A DNA stretch of 64,000 nt, taken from the NCBI RefSeq assembly GCF_000702505.1, contig NZ_JNIM01000001.1, positions 2,232,001-2,296,000 on the forward strand, in the 5' to 3' direction. The notes beneath the pieces were generated by a model, which did no database searches, had not been told where the DNA came from, and saw only the letters and a list, made by a program, of their open reading frames with translations. The translations under genes were made by a program, and so were the position numbers. Positions 17,600-25,550 of the stretch are shown here, piece after piece. Every line of letters begins with the position of its first letter. The stretch's first letter is position 1. Origin of the DNA: Thermogemmatispora carboxidivorans (lineage in GTDB: Bacteria > Chloroflexota > Ktedonobacteria > Ktedonobacterales > Ktedonobacteraceae).

Positions 17600-18973
17600 C
17601 TACTTCTGCGGGGGCTGTAGCAAGCAAAAGCCTTCGATAGGAGCAAGCACGGCTAGAGGAAACAGCTCTTCTCCGTTCCACTCGCCGATGAACGTCAGTG
17701 GGTAGCCGCCCGAGAAAGCCAATAACTGCCAGTGTGAGCCGTGGCTCAGCGGTAGTGCCTGCCCGTGGCGATCGCGGAGATACCACTGCTGACCATCATC
17801 GAGGCAAACCGGGAGAGCCTCCTGAAGAATGCACAAGAAGTGTTCTAGCCAGGGTTGACGTGCCAGCGCTCTTGCCACCGTCTCCAGAAACTCGGCGAAA
17901 CTGGCCGTCCCTGGTATACTGCTGGGCAAAGGTGTAGCGGGGCTAAGGTGCTCTAACAGTCGGGCCCGTTGTGGATAGGCGCCGGGCCAAAAGAGCAGTT
18001 CCGCCTCCTGTTCGCAGCCAAGAGGGTACTGCTCGGTGAAAGCTTGCTGTTTGCCTGGGGCAAATTGCAAGAGCAGAGCCTGGCGCCCTGTCTGCTGCCC
18101 AAGCACCCAGGTACGCTGCTGCCAGAGCTGATCTCGCTGTTCCAGACGCTGACCGAGAAAGAGCCAGCGATCTCGCACTCGCTCGCCGCGGGTGAGCAGC
18201 TCCTCTGCGGGCAGGGAAAGGCCCAGGGCCTGGCGCACATCCTCCTGTAGCCCGGAATCCAGTCGCTCCAGATGACGAAATGCCTCGCTTAAGAGGGCGA
18301 GCCGTCCAAGCTGGCGCAACAAAGCTGCTGGCCAGTCGGGGCGGCTATACGGCACGGTCGTCAATGTCCGTAAGCGGGAGGCCAGGCCCGGAATCTGAGC
18401 GTCATCCAAGGCGGCGGCCTCCTGTTCCCACTGACGGAGCATCTCACCCTGCACATCGGCCAGACCATTGCGCAGCACATCGCTGAGCCACAGATCGAAG
18501 CGCTCCAGACCCCGCAACATCCGCTGCTGACGTCGTTGCATACGTTGCTGGCGTCCCCGCTGTTCTTGTTCGGCGCTAGCGGTTCCTCCTTTTTCTCCAT
18601 TTGCCGGTGCTGATTGTCTCTGGGCGCCTGACTGTCTGGTGGATGATGCAGCGTGGCGTTGGAGCCAGGCCTCAACCCACTCTGGCGCTTTGGTTGCTGG
18701 CAATCTGTCAGCCTCGGAGATTGCCAGGCAGAGCAGCCCGATACTATGCTTACAGGGGGTCTTGCGACTGGGGCAGCTACAGGAGGTCTTCAGCGAACGC
18801 CTATCTACGCAGACGCGGTAGAGGGCACTGCCCTGGCATTCTCCCCACAGGGCTTCCTCATCCTGACCCAGGGACTGCCAGTGTCTCTGGTCGGCAAGCT
18901 TCTGTCCGGCCTTCATTACTTGCTCGTCGGGAGCAAGGGCTGCGAGAGTCTCAGGTGTTAATACCAGCTCCAC
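17600..18973 (-). CDS. SWIM zinc-finger protein, first gene of the MoxR/VWA operon
   Basis: A 457-residue protein with a SWIM finger, CxC followed by CxH: Cys65, Cys67, Cys74 and His76 in SCSCPSRKTPCKHSIGLL. SWIM domains bind Zn and DNA or protein. Residues 95-150 are Gln/Arg-rich and probably disordered. The remainder is helical, with a C-terminal beta-rich part (TFIGEWNGEELFPLAVLAP). The start is GTG 18971-18973 with AGGAA seven bases upstream. It heads the five-gene operon, divergent to hsp20. SWIM proteins are a standard companion of the MoxR/DUF5682/VWA set and may act as its recognition subunit, which is inference. Confidence 0.85.
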   Translation of the reverse strand: MELVLTPETLAALAPDEQVMKAGQKLADQRHWQSLGQDEEALWGECQGSALYRVCVDRRSLKTSCSCPSRKTPCKHSIGLLCLAISEADRLPATKAPEWVEAWLQRHAASSTRQSGAQRQSAPANGEKGGTASAEQEQRGRQQRMQRRQQRMLRGLERFDLWLSDVLRNGLADVQGEMLRQWEQEAAALDDAQIPGLASRLRTLTTVPYSRPDWPAALLRQLGRLALLSEAFRHLERLDSGLQEDVRQALGLSLPAEELLTRGERVRDRWLFLGQRLEQRDQLWQQRTWVLGQQTGRQALLLQFAPGKQQAFTEQYPLGCEQEAELLFWPGAYPQRARLLEHLSPATPLPSSIPGTASFAEFLETVARALARQPWLEHFLCILQEALPVCLDDGQQWYLRDRHGQALPLSHGSHWQLLAFSGGYPLTFIGEWNGEELFPLAVLAPIEGFCLLQPPQK

Positions 18974-19079
18974 TGTCTTGTTCCTGCTCTCTCCTTTGTC
19001 TTCCTGCGGAGGATGTGATGGAAGTTGTGCTCTGTAGAAGGATTCTTTTCGTTCTGCGTCAAATTGGAAACAGCTCGAT

Positions 19080-19105
19080 GGCTGAGCTATGTTGCAAGCT
19101 CAGCC
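19080..19105. promoter_or_regulatory. Inverted repeat between the divergent SWIM operon and hsp20
   Basis: Perfect 8-base arms GGCTGAGC (19080-19087) and GCTCAGCC (19098-19105) are separated by 10 bases. The repeat sits about 107 bases before the SWIM start and 120 before hsp20. The site could be an operator for either or both divergent units. No T-run follows on either side, which argues against a terminator. Confidence 0.35.
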
Positions 19106-19224
19106 TGACACTCTGACCGGCTGCGCGTCGTGCCTCTTCTTAGAAGGAGACGAAGAGAGCCAGCAAATGAAGTGATCGAACGTAGCTGAGCATGTTTCTA
19201 AGCTTGGCAGGAGGAGAATCGGCG

Positions 19225-19626
19225 ATGCAAGAGCGACTGAAGATCCACCATGTCCCTGTCAAAGTCTACCGGAGCGACGAGCGTCTGGTTGTGGCGGCTC
19301 CCATGCCAGGTATGGAGCCGGAGGACATTCACATCGAGTTACAAGAAGACGGGCGCCTGATCCTGCATGGGGATGTACGCGCCCTTCTCAAAGAGGTCAA
19401 AGAGCTGCTCATCGACGAATGGAGTATCGGGGCTTACCATCGCGAGCTGCAACTCGCGCAGCCAGTTGATGGCGAGCGGGCAAACGTCACCTATGGGAAC
19501 GGGGTCCTGATCGTAGCCTTACCATTGAGTGCCACCATGCGCCCGGCCCACCTGACTCTCGCGGCTCGTGGTCTGGCGCACGGTCTTCATCAAGGCGGGG
19601 CAGGCCATCCCTCTGCCTGGACCTGA
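19225..19626 (+). CDS. Hsp20/alpha-crystallin small heat-shock protein
   Basis: A 133-residue protein. The alpha-crystallin domain spans about residues 10-110, with VKVYRSDERLVVAAPMPGMEPEDIHI at the front and the family end motif NGVLIVALPL. A short C-terminal tail follows. Small heat-shock proteins hold unfolding clients without ATP. The frame is open eleven codons upstream to ATG 19192, but AGGAGGAG lies eight bases before ATG 19225, so I chose the latter. The central segment ELLIDEWSIGAYHRELQLAQPVDGE is a typical beta5-loop-beta6 region. The usual C-terminal IxI motif is not evident. The gene is divergent to the SWIM/MoxR operon. Confidence 0.85.
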   Translation: MQERLKIHHVPVKVYRSDERLVVAAPMPGMEPEDIHIELQEDGRLILHGDVRALLKEVKELLIDEWSIGAYHRELQLAQPVDGERANVTYGNGVLIVALPLSATMRPAHLTLAARGLAHGLHQGGAGHPSAWT

Positions 19627-19693
19627 AGCATCCAGCCTCAGCCCAGGCGGCCCCTGTCCGCCCAGATCCCTCTTTCACCTTGAACCCTGCTGG

Positions 19694-19720
19694 TTGTGCC
19701 TGCCTCCGCTGCGATAATAT
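19694..19720 (+). promoter_or_regulatory. Possible promoter of the methyltransferase at 19862
   Basis: TTGTGC (19694-19699) and TAATAT (19715-19720) are 15 bases apart in the gap after hsp20. The spacing is short and the -35 box is imperfect, so this is a weak call. Confidence 0.25.
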
Positions 19721-19861
19721 AGAGAAAGATCATTATTGACTGTCTGGAGCCGTCTTTCCGGTGCTGGCCGATGAGCGATCGCTCTGCTGGTCGTGGATCG
19801 GCCTGTCGCCTGAAGGACTTCCTGGCAGCGAGAGCAGCGCAGGGAAAGGAGGCAACAGCAC

Positions 19862-20746
19862 GTGACTGCCGATTCCACCTCTTCCGCAGGAGAGAACCGC
19901 TATTTTATCGATATTGAGCAGGGAGCGGAGACCGCTCGACTGCTTGAGCAGGAGCGGCTCTTTAGCGAAGCGATGGGGGGCTTACTGCCAGAACTGGAGG
20001 ATCTTGGCCAGCTTCGGCGTGTGCTTGATATCGCCTGTGGTCCCGGAGGGTGGGCCTTGGAGCTAGCGGCACGCTACCCTCATCTAGAGGTCGTAGGTAT
20101 CGATATCAACCCGACCATGATCGATTATGCTCTTGCCACCGCTCGTGTGCGCGAGCTTGCCAACGTTGCCTTCGATGTGGCGGATGCCCGTCAGCGCCTT
20201 CCCTTCCAGGATGCCACCTTTGACCTGGTCAATGCGCGGCTGATTATGGCCTTTATGGATCAGCAGACCTGGCCAGCCCTGCTGCGAGAATGCCGGCGTA
20301 TCCTTCGGCCCGGTGGCATCATCCGTCTCACCGAGATTGAGACCCCGGTGAGCAATAGCCTGGCTTATCAACGCCTCTACACCTGTCTCAACCGCGCGCT
20401 GGCCCAACAGAAGCGGACCTTTTCCGTCGACGGCAACTCAACGGGGATTGTCTACATGCTGGCGCGCCTCTTGCGCGAAGCCGGCTTTATCAACATCCAG
20501 CGCCGTGCCTTCTATTACGATGGCTCCTATGGCATGCCCATGCATGAAAGCGGGTACAGAGATATGCAAGCCCTTTTTTGCCTGACGAAACCTTTCTTGT
20601 TGGCCAGTGGCGTCATTGACGAAGCGGAATTTGAACAACTCTATCAGCAGATGCTGCAGGAGATGGCTGCCGAAGACTACACCATCGTTGGCTTTGGACT
20701 CACGGCCTGGGCCACCAATCCCAGCGCGGCCCCAGCGAGCGAGTGA
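19862..20746 (+). CDS. Class I SAM-dependent methyltransferase (UbiE-like fold)
   Basis: A 294-residue methyltransferase. Motif I is VLDIACGPGGWALELAARYP (about residues 54-73), followed by VVGIDINPTMIDYA, the adenine-binding VADARQRLPFQDATFDLVNAR, and LRECRRILRPGGIIRLTE. The C-terminal part has an alpha-helical lid (QALFCLTKPFLLASG). Order and spacing match the general Methyltransf_25/11 group, and no target-defining motif is visible. The start is GTG 19862 with AAAGGAGG nine bases upstream, which is convincing. It appears monocistronic, ending before a strong hairpin. Confidence 0.85.
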   Translation: MTADSTSSAGENRYFIDIEQGAETARLLEQERLFSEAMGGLLPELEDLGQLRRVLDIACGPGGWALELAARYPHLEVVGIDINPTMIDYALATARVRELANVAFDVADARQRLPFQDATFDLVNARLIMAFMDQQTWPALLRECRRILRPGGIIRLTEIETPVSNSLAYQRLYTCLNRALAQQKRTFSVDGNSTGIVYMLARLLREAGFINIQRRAFYYDGSYGMPMHESGYRDMQALFCLTKPFLLASGVIDEAEFEQLYQQMLQEMAAEDYTIVGFGLTAWATNPSAAPASE

Positions 20747-20776
20747 GCCATTGAGCTTGGACACTGCCCACGGGCT

Positions 20777-20803
20777 CGGCTAGTGCCTCTATGGCACTAG
20801 CCG
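20777..20803 (+). terminator. Hairpin between convergent genes
   Basis: A perfect 11-base stem, CGGCTAGTGCC / GGCACTAGCCG, encloses the loop tctat. It lies 31 bases after the methyltransferase stop and before the converging phosphoribosyltransferase stop. Only a weak T-containing tail follows, so it may end transcription in both directions or act with Rho. Confidence 0.55.
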
Positions 20804-20933
20804 TCATTCCCATACCAGCCTGTCCTGGGGATCTAGGAGCGGGTGCGGGATCACGCGGGATCACAAGGCAGGCGCCAGGCCTGATTTCCCCGCCCGGGTC
20901 TCCTGGCTGGCTAAGGTGAGGATGGCCCGATAC

Positions 20934-21488
20934 CTATTCGGGTTTGGAATCTGCCTGTTGAGCCGCGATAGCGGTGACCATCTCTGGATGGAGCTGCCAG
21001 CTCCCATCTATCAACACTTGCTGATCCCAGGGAAAGATCACCAGCTCATCCGTCGTCAGGGCCACGCATGTGGGCTGGGGCTTCGCCCAACTATGGCTGA
21101 CCAGGGCGGCTGTGATCACCTCGGTTGCTCCGAGCGTGCGCGCCTGCTCTGCCACCAATGCCTGCGTTTCCCCACTATCGGCGGTCTCATCGACAACGGC
21201 AATACGTTTGCCCGCGACAGCCGCGACTAGCGGTACGTGCCAGACCGGTGAAGGAAAACGCACCTCATCCTGAAGGCGTCGACTCACGCGCACAGGATAG
21301 AGGTCGAGCCGCAGGGCACAGGCAGCCAACGTAGCTGGGAAGAGGCCGGCGCGAGCAATACCAACAATGGTCTCGATCCGTTCGCTGGCCAGGGCCTCAC
21401 ACAGCTTGCGCCCCAAGGAAGCGAACTCCTCCCACGAGAGGAAGCGCACTCCCCGTCGATGGACATAATCGTAACTGCGAACCTCCAA
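20934..21488 (-). CDS. Phosphoribosyltransferase (xanthine/guanine type)
   Basis: A 184-residue type I phosphoribosyltransferase. The PRPP loop reads IAVVDETADSGET (about residues 95-107), with Glu-Thr where many members have Asp-Asp. An early IVGIARAGLFPA segment forms the pyrophosphate-binding loop, and LVIFPWDQQV is the C-terminal base-binding segment seen in xanthine/guanine PRTs. It probably salvages a purine base with PRPP to make a nucleotide. The start is a TTG at 21486-21488, supported by AAGGAGG nine bases upstream. No other in-frame ATG gives a complete domain. It appears monocistronic, and the substrate is inferred only from the FPWD motif. Confidence 0.78.
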   Translation of the reverse strand: MEVRSYDYVHRRGVRFLSWEEFASLGRKLCEALASERIETIVGIARAGLFPATLAACALRLDLYPVRVSRRLQDEVRFPSPVWHVPLVAAVAGKRIAVVDETADSGETQALVAEQARTLGATEVITAALVSHSWAKPQPTCVALTTDELVIFPWDQQVLIDGSWQLHPEMVTAIAAQQADSKPE

Positions 21489-21589
21489 ATCGTAGGGCCT
21501 CCTTTGCTTTTCTGCATGCTAGGGAGCGCTGTGGCACTCTGATCAAAGAAAGAGACGCTAGCTTCCCATCCCATCGTGAGTGGACTTAC

Positions 21590-21639
21590 AGAGAGAAAAG
21601 AGGCCCGCAGAGACCTGCAGGAGAACGCACTGCGGGCCT
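21590..21639 (-). terminator. Intrinsic terminator of the liv operon
   Basis: On the minus strand, AGGCCCGCAG and CTGCGGGCCT form a 10-base GC-rich stem with a 19-base loop, followed directly by CTTTTCTCTC. It is about 90 bases after the livF stop. The stem plus T-rich tail is a standard Rho-independent signal. Confidence 0.75.
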
Positions 21640-21730
21640 TGCGGGCCATCCTTCTCGGTGCCTGGCCTGTTGGCCAAAAGAGGCGCCTGGGGAGCAGCGC
21701 ACAGCGGCCAGGCAGAGGGATGTCTGCAGC

Positions 21731-22450
21731 TCAAGAGCCCCCGAGGTAAGCCTGCCGTACCAGGTCGTTTTGCAGCAGATTAGAGGCTGTATCGCTCAGC
21801 ACGATTTTCCCGGTCTGCAGGACATAGCCGCGGTCGGCCAGGCCGAGGGCCATCGAGGCGTTCTGCTCCACCAGAAAGATGGTCACCCCCTCCGAGCGGA
21901 TGCGCACGATCGTCTCAAAGACCGTCTCCACCAGAAGAGGGGAGAGGCCCATCGATGGCTCATCCATGCACATCATCCGTGGGCGCGACATCATTGCGCG
22001 GGCCATAGCCAGCATCTGCTGTTCGCCGCCCGAGAGAGTCCCGGCAATCTGCTTCAGGCGCTCCTTAATACGAGGGAAAATCTGACAGACGTGGTCGAGG
22101 TCCTGCTGGATCTCAGCCTTATTCGCGCGCGTGTAGGCGCCCATCTGTAAATTTTCCAAGACCGTCATGCGCGGGAAGATGCGTCGCGCTTCTGGGACCA
22201 GGGCCAGGCCCAGGCGGACAATATCGCTAGCGGGCCGGTTATCAATACGCTGTCCGTCGAAGGTGATCCTTCCCTGACGTGGGCGGATCAGGCCGAAGAT
22301 CGTCTTCATGGTGGTCGTCTTGCCGGCGGCGTTGGCGCCGAGCAGGCAGACGATTTCTCCGCGGCGCACCTCCAGGTTGATATCATGGAGCACCTGGATG
22401 GGGCCGTAGAACGTATCGACATGTTCCAACTGCAGCATCACATCGTTCAT
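21731..22450 (-). CDS. livF: Branched-chain amino-acid ABC transporter ATPase LivF
   Basis: A 239-residue ABC ATPase. Walker A LLGANAAGKTTTMKTIFG, the Q-loop region, signature LSGGEQQMLAMARAMMSRP, Walker B MMCMDEPSMGLSP, and the H-loop, here replaced by Gln in TIFLVEQNA as usual for LivF. LAVPEARRIFPRMTV-type sequence is the LivF hallmark. The frame is open eleven codons upstream, but ATG 22448-22450 has GGGAGGGG upstream and gives the normal N-terminus MNDVMLQLEHV. It is the last gene of the liv operon, ahead of a terminator. The transported substrate class is branched-chain or related amino acids, or a short-chain amide. Confidence 0.94.
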   Translation of the reverse strand: MNDVMLQLEHVDTFYGPIQVLHDINLEVRRGEIVCLLGANAAGKTTTMKTIFGLIRPRQGRITFDGQRIDNRPASDIVRLGLALVPEARRIFPRMTVLENLQMGAYTRANKAEIQQDLDHVCQIFPRIKERLKQIAGTLSGGEQQMLAMARAMMSRPRMMCMDEPSMGLSPLLVETVFETIVRIRSEGVTIFLVEQNASMALGLADRGYVLQTGKIVLSDTASNLLQNDLVRQAYLGGS

Positions 22451-22522
22451 CGATCCCCTCCCACACATGCAGCGGTTTGGCAATCAACGAACAGCGGCAT
22501 AGCGCTTGGCACAGTCAGCATC

Positions 22523-23404
22523 TCACTCATGATGGTTATTTGCCTCCCCCTCCGGCTGGGGCCGGAGCGCTGCCTGCCAGGTTTGGCGATCGGCAGCAGC
22601 TGCCTTTCCGAGATAGGCCGTAATTACCCGCTCATCGCGGCGGACCTCATCAGGTAGCCCCTCAGCAATTTTGCGTCCGTAGTCGAGTACGGCGATGCGG
22701 TCGGAAATGCCCATTGTCACCATCAGCTTATGCTCGATCAGCAAGATCGTCAGATGCAGCTCCTCGCGCAGGCGGCGGATATAATGCACAGCCTCCATCG
22801 TCTCCGCCTCATTCATACCGGCGGTTGGCTCATCGAGCAACAGCAATTTAGGGCTCGAAGCCAGAGCGCGGGCGATCTCCACGCGGCGGCGATCAGCGTA
22901 GGAGAGATTAATCACATACTCGTCCTGGCGATCGACCAGATGCTGACCGAAGAAACTGAGCAGCTCAATGGCGCGTTGGCGGGCCTCCTCCTCCTCCTGT
23001 TTGACCCACGGGGGACGGAAGACCGCATCCAGAATCGAAGCCTTCAGACGCAGATGCTCGCCCACCAGCACGTTTTCCAGCACCGTCATATTATTGAACA
23101 GACGGATGTTCTGGAAGGTGCGTGCGATACCCTGCTGCACGACCTGATGGGGAGTTGGCTTCTTCAAGGGCTGGCCCTCGAAAAGGATCTCTCCCGAAGT
23201 GGGGAGATAGATCCCGGTAATCAGATTGAAAACCGTGGTTTTCCCCGCGCCATTCGGCCCGATGATACTGACAATCTCCTGTGGGTAGATGGCCAGGTCC
23301 AGGTCCTGGACCGCGGCGAGGCCGCCGAAGTGCTTGGTCACCTTTTGCAGCTCTAGCAAAGGTTGGCGCGTGGACTGAGGGGCCTGATCGTGCTCAGCGG
23401 TCAT
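22523..23404 (-). CDS. livG: Branched-chain amino-acid ABC transporter ATPase LivG
   Basis: A 293-residue ABC ATPase. It has Walker A IIGPNGAGKTTVFNLITG, the LivG-specific IARTFQNIRLF and MTVLENVLVG segments, an ABC signature degenerated to LSYADRRRVEIARALAS, Walker B KLLLLDEPTAGMN and the switch histidine in ILLIEHKLMVTM. The signature motif LSYAD instead of LSGGQ is the usual form in LivG, not damage. GGAGG lies nine bases before ATG 23404. It partners with LivF to energise LivH/LivM. The gene follows livM in the operon. Confidence 0.94.
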   Translation of the reverse strand: MTAEHDQAPQSTRQPLLELQKVTKHFGGLAAVQDLDLAIYPQEIVSIIGPNGAGKTTVFNLITGIYLPTSGEILFEGQPLKKPTPHQVVQQGIARTFQNIRLFNNMTVLENVLVGEHLRLKASILDAVFRPPWVKQEEEEARQRAIELLSFFGQHLVDRQDEYVINLSYADRRRVEIARALASSPKLLLLDEPTAGMNEAETMEAVHYIRRLREELHLTILLIEHKLMVTMGISDRIAVLDYGRKIAEGLPDEVRRDERVITAYLGKAAAADRQTWQAALRPQPEGEANNHHE

Positions 23405-23491
23405 GATTGCAGCCTCCAGCTAGGAACAACCTCAATAGTTGGTAGCATGTATCTCTGCTCCGTCGCACTTCGTCACACATACTCGCACGCT

Positions 23492-25504
23492 TCACTCGAC
23501 CCGCATCTCTGACTCGAAGCCTGGGGTCCCGGGGGGAGTATCGAGCGAGGTGACCTCTACACCTTCGGCCTCGGTGCGGTGCAACTCACGACGTCGGCGT
23601 GTACTGGGGATCAGGCCCTCTGGCCGGAAGATCATGAGCACTACCAGGATGATCCCGAAAATCAGGTTACGAATATTGCTGAACGAGAAATTGGGGATCA
23701 CCTGCAGGATTTGTGTATAGAGCGGGTGAATAATACTGCCTGGATCGTTCCCCAGAGCGTCGAGCTGGGGCAAGACCAGGACGTTGACAGCATAGACAGC
23801 CAGGGCGCCCACAACCACGCCGGGGATGCTTCCCAGGCCACCGAGGACCACCATTGCCAGATAGATCACCGAGTCGCTGAAGCTGAAGTTGCCGGACGTC
23901 ACCGTACTGAGCTTGGCAGCGTAGTAGGCGCCGGCGATTCCAGAGAAGAAGGCGCCCGCCGCGAAGGCGAGAAGCTTTGTCCGCGTCAAATTGATCCCCG
24001 AGGAGGAGGCGGCGATCTCATCCTCGCGCATTGCTATCCAGGCGCGTCCAATGCGCGAATCGCGCAGGCGCAGATTGGCCAGCAACACGATGGCGATCAG
24101 CGCCAGGATCAAGTAGTAGTACGGCTCCGAAGTCGAGACGTTCCAGCGTACCCCAAAGAAAGCCGGCGAGTAGATCCCGGTCAGGCCATTGGTGCCATTC
24201 GTATACTTATCCAGGTTCTGGACCACGATAGGGATGATCTCACCGAAGCCGAGCGTCACGATAGCCAGATAGTCGCCACGGAGGCGTAAGGTGGGGGCAC
24301 CCAGCAAGACGCCCCAGAGAGCGGCGATCAGGGCGGCCACAATCAGCATTGGCCAGAAGAGCCAGGGCCAGACATCGGGACTAATGTGAATCCCTGTCAG
24401 GACCGTTAACTGAGGTGAGCCAATCATGGCCCAGGTGTAGGCTCCGATCACGAAGAAGGCCACATAGCCCAAGTCTAGCAGGCCGGCAAAGCCCACGACG
24501 ATATTCAAGCCCAATGCCAGAATCACATAGTAGCCAGCGTTCCCGTAGTTATCCAGACGTGAGTCTGTGCCCGGGCCAAAGAGGAAGGGGTCGATCATGG
24601 GGTAGAACAAGAGCAAGGCGAGGAGCAACAGGAGGTAGAAATTGCGCGCGCCTGTGCTACGCAGGGGGAGATCATTGGGGACCAGATCGCGTGCCTCCTC
24701 GCGAGCGCGGGTAGCCGAGAGCAGGCGCAGTCGGCGTGTACTGGCCGAGGCGCCGGCGCGATCTCCGTTGCTGCCATTGCCGTTGGCCTGCACAGCATGG
24801 TGGATTGCCACCCGTCCGCCCAGGCTGCCAAGTAGCCAGCCTGCCGCAGGCAGTAAGACGGAACGCAACAGAATCCAGATCAGGAGCACCAGCGAAGCCT
24901 GACCGTACTGGCCAGTGAAGTAGAAGAGCAGGTCGGCCAGTAACCAGATCAGAGAGAAGGAAAAGGCAAACCAGAAACTTCCGAGGCGGGCCCGCGTCAG
25001 CAGCGTCTCGCGCATCTCAGCATCGAGCACTTTCAGGCTCGGGAGGGGAGGGAGAGGAGCAGGGGGGAAGAAACGCTGGACGAGACGGCGCCCATAATAG
25101 TAGACGGCCCAGATCACAACAGAGGCGGCCAGGCCAACAAAGAGATTGGCGGTGATGTAGATCAAAAGGATCGGCACCACCGTGAAGAAGAACATCGAGA
25201 TCCACAGATCCAGCAGGCCCTGACGGCCACTATCGGCGGCGACCAGGTAGCCTGTCAGCCCCGTGATGACGCCGTAAAAGAACAGCATAAAGAGGCCGGC
25301 GGCAATTGCTGCTGTTGGGGAAACGTCTCCCGGAGCATTGCCGCCGAAAAAGATCGTCACCAAGGCGGCATTCAGAATCGCCTCGCCACTCCAGACGAGC
25401 GTAAAGACGAGCACCGGCACCAAAAGAGCAACAACCCATTTCACAAGCAACCGGCGGGTCTCGCCTGTCTGTGGCAGGATCTGGGAAGGGACCAACATAG
25501 CCAT
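23492..25504 (-). CDS. livM: Branched-chain amino-acid ABC transporter permease LivM with long membrane N-terminus
   Basis: A 670-residue permease. The C-terminal portion, from about residue 300 on, is a standard LivM: NAGYYVILALGLNIVVGFAGLLDLGYVAFFVIGAY, LRLRGDYLAIVTLGFGEIIPI, and the ABC-contact loop GRAWIAMREDEIAASSSGINLTRTK. The first 280 residues are extra. They hold several hydrophobic segments (VALLVPVLVFTLVW, AIAAGLFMLFFYGVITGL, SMFFFTVVPILLIYI and others) and a Gly/Asn/Arg-rich linker near residues 240-275. Typical LivM proteins have 320-460 residues, so the N-terminus is an additional membrane module. The charged C-terminal tail (TRRRRELHRTEAEG) is cytoplasmic. AAGAGGT precedes the ATG. 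Confidence 0.9.
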   Translation of the reverse strand: MAMLVPSQILPQTGETRRLLVKWVVALLVPVLVFTLVWSGEAILNAALVTIFFGGNAPGDVSPTAAIAAGLFMLFFYGVITGLTGYLVAADSGRQGLLDLWISMFFFTVVPILLIYITANLFVGLAASVVIWAVYYYGRRLVQRFFPPAPLPPLPSLKVLDAEMRETLLTRARLGSFWFAFSFSLIWLLADLLFYFTGQYGQASLVLLIWILLRSVLLPAAGWLLGSLGGRVAIHHAVQANGNGSNGDRAGASASTRRLRLLSATRAREEARDLVPNDLPLRSTGARNFYLLLLLALLLFYPMIDPFLFGPGTDSRLDNYGNAGYYVILALGLNIVVGFAGLLDLGYVAFFVIGAYTWAMIGSPQLTVLTGIHISPDVWPWLFWPMLIVAALIAALWGVLLGAPTLRLRGDYLAIVTLGFGEIIPIVVQNLDKYTNGTNGLTGIYSPAFFGVRWNVSTSEPYYYLILALIAIVLLANLRLRDSRIGRAWIAMREDEIAASSSGINLTRTKLLAFAAGAFFSGIAGAYYAAKLSTVTSGNFSFSDSVIYLAMVVLGGLGSIPGVVVGALAVYAVNVLVLPQLDALGNDPGSIIHPLYTQILQVIPNFSFSNIRNLIFGIILVVLMIFRPEGLIPSTRRRRELHRTEAEGVEVTSLDTPPGTPGFESEMRVE

Positions 25505-25550
25505 TGTGTTATACCTCTTACAACAACGTGCGCCTGTTCACGCTTCGCAG

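Noticed and set aside
23579-24289. A 236-codon plus-strand frame opposite livM
   Set aside because: Entirely antisense to a well-supported permease. Its Gln/His/Asp-rich composition is typical of a shadow frame.
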